A stretch of DNA of 64,000 nt from Streptomyces sp. RFCAC02 (GTDB lineage: Bacteria; Actinomycetota; Actinomycetes; Streptomycetales; Streptomycetaceae). Under the pieces are notes generated by a model. That model did no database searches. It was not told the DNA's origin and was given only the letters and a program-made list of their open reading frames with translations. The stretch spans positions 1,901,501-1,965,500 of the forward strand of contig NZ_SAUH01000001.1 in NCBI RefSeq assembly GCF_004193175.1, written 5' to 3'. The translations under genes and the position numbers were made by a program. Below are positions 62,465 through 64,000 of this stretch, one piece after another. The stretch's first letter is position 1, and each line of letters begins with the position of its first letter.

Positions 62465-64000
62465 CTGGTCCCTCCGGGGGTGGGGGCGGGGGTGGTGCGG
62501 GCGGCGTGCACGGTGGACAGGGCCGCGACGAGTTCGACCTGCGGGTCGGGCGTGATGGCGAGGCCGCGCAGCGGCGCGGCGCGGCGTTCGCGTTCGGCCC
62601 GCAGGGCGCGCTCGACGCAGCGGGTGAGTTCCTGGCGGCCCTGGTCGCGCAGGCGGGCGGCGGCGCGGGTGCCGAGCGCCCCGGTGAGCGTCTGGTGGGC
62701 GACGGTGCCGCCGGCCCGGCCGCCGAGCAGGGCGGCGGCGAGCAGGGCCGCGGCCTCGCCGTCCTCGGCGGCCGGGGAGCGGCGGCGGCGCCCGGTCGTC
62801 TCGCCGCGCAGCCCGGCGGCGGTGCGGGCCTCCTCGGTCAGCTCCTCGACGCAGCGGCGCAGACGGCGCACGAGGACGGCGACGCGCTCCCTGACGGCGT
62901 CGGCCGGGTCGGTGCCGCCCTCGGGGGCGCCCGGCTCGTCGGCCCAGGCGGTGGCGATCCGCTCGTCGGCGGCGGCGACGGTCTCGGTGAGCAGGCCGGT
63001 GAGGGCGGCGGTGAGGGCGTCGAGCAGCTCATCGGCGCTGGTGTCGTCGGGGAAGGCGAGCCAGTGGGCGCGGGCCTCGCCGGTGAGCAGGCCGCCGTCG
63101 GCGAGCGCTGTGCGGACGGCCGCGGCGGCGTCGGCGTACGCCTCGTCCACGCGCTGCCCGAGGCGCACGGCGGTCGCGTACTGGGCGGCGCTCTCCCCGG
63201 CGAGCGCGGCGACGCGGGGGCGCAGCGAGGCGAGCGTGCCGTGCGCCGTGCGGGCGACGACGGACGCGCGGGTGGCGGGGTCCTGGGCGCAGCGGGCCAG
63301 CCACTGGCGGAGCCCGGCGACGGCGGTGCCCGGCAGGAGGCCGGAGCCGCCGCGGGCGGACTCGGGGAGTTCGGGGACGGTGAAGCGGGGGACGCCGCCG
63401 AGGCCCGCCCGTTCCAGGAGGGCCGCGTAGTGGCGGGCGACCTCCCCCGCGATCTGGTGGGGGACGCGGTCGAGGACGGTGGCGAGGGTCACGTCGTACT
63501 CGCGGGCGCTGCGCAGGAGGTGCCAGGGGAGGGCATCGGCGTAGCGGGACGCGGTGGTGACGAGGACCCAGATGTCGGCGGAGCAGATCAGGTCGGCGGC
63601 GAGGTCGCGTCCCGCGGCGACGAGGGAGTCGACGTCGGGCGCGTCGAGGAGGGCGAGTCCCGGCGGGACGGACCTCGTGGTCTGCACGGCGAGCGCGCCG
63701 TGCCCGTCGCGGGACGCCGCCGGCTGGTCGGCGTCCTGCCGGGGCATGGTGACGCGCCGGAGCTGGGGCAGGACGCGCCGTTCGGCGAACCACGGCCCGT
63801 CGTCGGGGTGGCAGACGAGCACGGGCACGCGGGTGGTGGGGCGCAGGACGCCGGCCTCGGTGACGCGGCGGCCGACGAGGGAGTTGACGAGGGTGGACTT
63901 GCCGGCGCCCGTGGAGCCGCCGATCACGGCGAGGAGCGGGGCGGCCGGGTCGCGCAGGCGCGGCAGGAGGTAGCCGTCGAGCTGGGCGAGCAGCTCGGCC
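62461..64000 (-). CDS. dynA: Dynamin-like GTPase (DynA-like), N-terminus beyond the window
   Basis: The visible C-terminal 513 residues, open to the edge. The GTPase P-loop is [20 protein letters not shown], then [16 protein letters not shown]3 [13 protein letters not shown] and a helical C-terminal half without membrane segments. A GTG at 63927 falls within the P-loop strand and is not the start; upstream codons ([16 protein letters not shown]) are clearly coding. Coupled to dynB by GTGA. Expected partner of DynB and FtsZ at sporulation septa (inference from the known pair). Confidence 0.78.
   Translation of the reverse strand, partial: AELLAQLDGYLLPRLRDPAAPLLAVIGGSTGAGKSTLVNSLVGRRVTEAGVLRPTTRVPVLVCHPDDGPWFAERRVLPQLRRVTMPRQDADQPAASRDGHGALAVQTTRSVPPGLALLDAPDVDSLVAAGRDLAADLICSADIWVLVTTASRYADALPWHLLRSAREYDVTLATVLDRVPHQIAGEVARHYAALLERAGLGGVPRFTVPELPESARGGSGLLPGTAVAGLRQWLARCAQDPATRASVVARTAHGTLASLRPRVAALAGESAAQYATAVRLGQRVDEAYADAAAAVRTALADGGLLTGEARAHWLAFPDDTSADELLDALTAALTGLLTETVAAADERIATAWADEPGAPEGGTDPADAVRERVAVLVRRLRRCVEELTEEARTAAGLRGETTGRRRRSPAAEDGEAAALLAAALLGGRAGGTVAHQTLTGALGTRAAARLRDQGRQELTRCVERALRAERERRAAPLRGLAITPDPQVELVAALSTVHAARTTPAPTPGGTR

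Overview
The window is high-GC actinobacterial DNA, almost certainly from Streptomyces or a close relative. The evidence is the pervasive G/C third codon positions, frequent GTG starts with ATGA/GTGA overlaps, and Streptomyces-type gene order (mreBCD-pbp2, ndk, folC, valS, clpX, clpP2-clpP1, tig). Further support comes from a mycothiol-dependent oxidoreductase, a sortase-anchored thioester surface protein (LAETG) and a DynA/DynB-like dynamin pair. No phage, insertion sequence, integrase, CRISPR array or rRNA was seen, and no dedicated transcription-factor gene is present in the 64 kb.

Layout. 1-3103 (minus): cell-wall elongation operon mreB-mreC-mreD-pbp2 (pbp2 cut by the edge). 3444-8567 (minus): ndk, DUF4233-type membrane protein, folC, valS. 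8802-9854 (+): Pro/Gly-rich single-pass membrane protein. 9922-14374 (minus): protein quality control (clpX, clpP2, clpP1, tig) with a ClgR-type operator before clpP1. 14481-14759: tRNA-Pro and tRNA-Gly. 14864-24023: membrane acyltransferase, M23 peptidase, SpoIIE/PP2C-type phosphatase, Eis-like acetyltransferase, ALF-repeat secreted protein, Nei-type glycosylase, rpiB, bioY and a mycothiol-dependent nitroreductase with a textbook SigR promoter. 24244-34134 (+): two PepN paralogues flanking an AbiEi/DUF559-like protein and a large secreted subtilase. 34481-36991 (+): an 836-residue acidic protein of unknown role with an A/T-rich promoter. 37052-40400 (minus): small membrane protein, malQ with a coupled 76-residue peptide, and an HNH nuclease. 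40638-55284 (+): MscS channel, acetyltransferase, then the most interesting region: GlnX-like sensor, GlnH-like binding protein, coiled-coil protein, PknG, PP2C phosphatase, VWA protein, FHA protein and an ABC exporter. 55358-64000 (minus): truncated haemoglobin, hypothetical protein, thioesterase, EttA, LAETG thioester protein and dynB-dynA (dynA cut by the edge).

How the parts work together. The 42.5-53.4 kb run has every part of an extracytoplasmic amino-acid sensing phospho-circuit: ligand-binding protein (GlnH), four-helix membrane partner (GlnX), soluble kinase (PknG), opposing phosphatase (PP2C), a candidate substrate or scaffold (VWA with a Thr-rich basic tail) and a phosphothreonine reader (FHA). 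Kinase, phosphatase and FHA protein each start with zinc ribbons followed by a low-complexity linker. The core GlnX-GlnH-PknG trio is known from mycobacteria; the PP2C/VWA/FHA/coiled-coil extension is less described. The PP2C and FHA genes each carry one apparent single-base deletion in the repetitive linker, either real or a sequence error.

Strong hairpins separate most transcription units, notably at convergent ends (9869-9896, 20156-20184, 37009-37036, 55314-55347).
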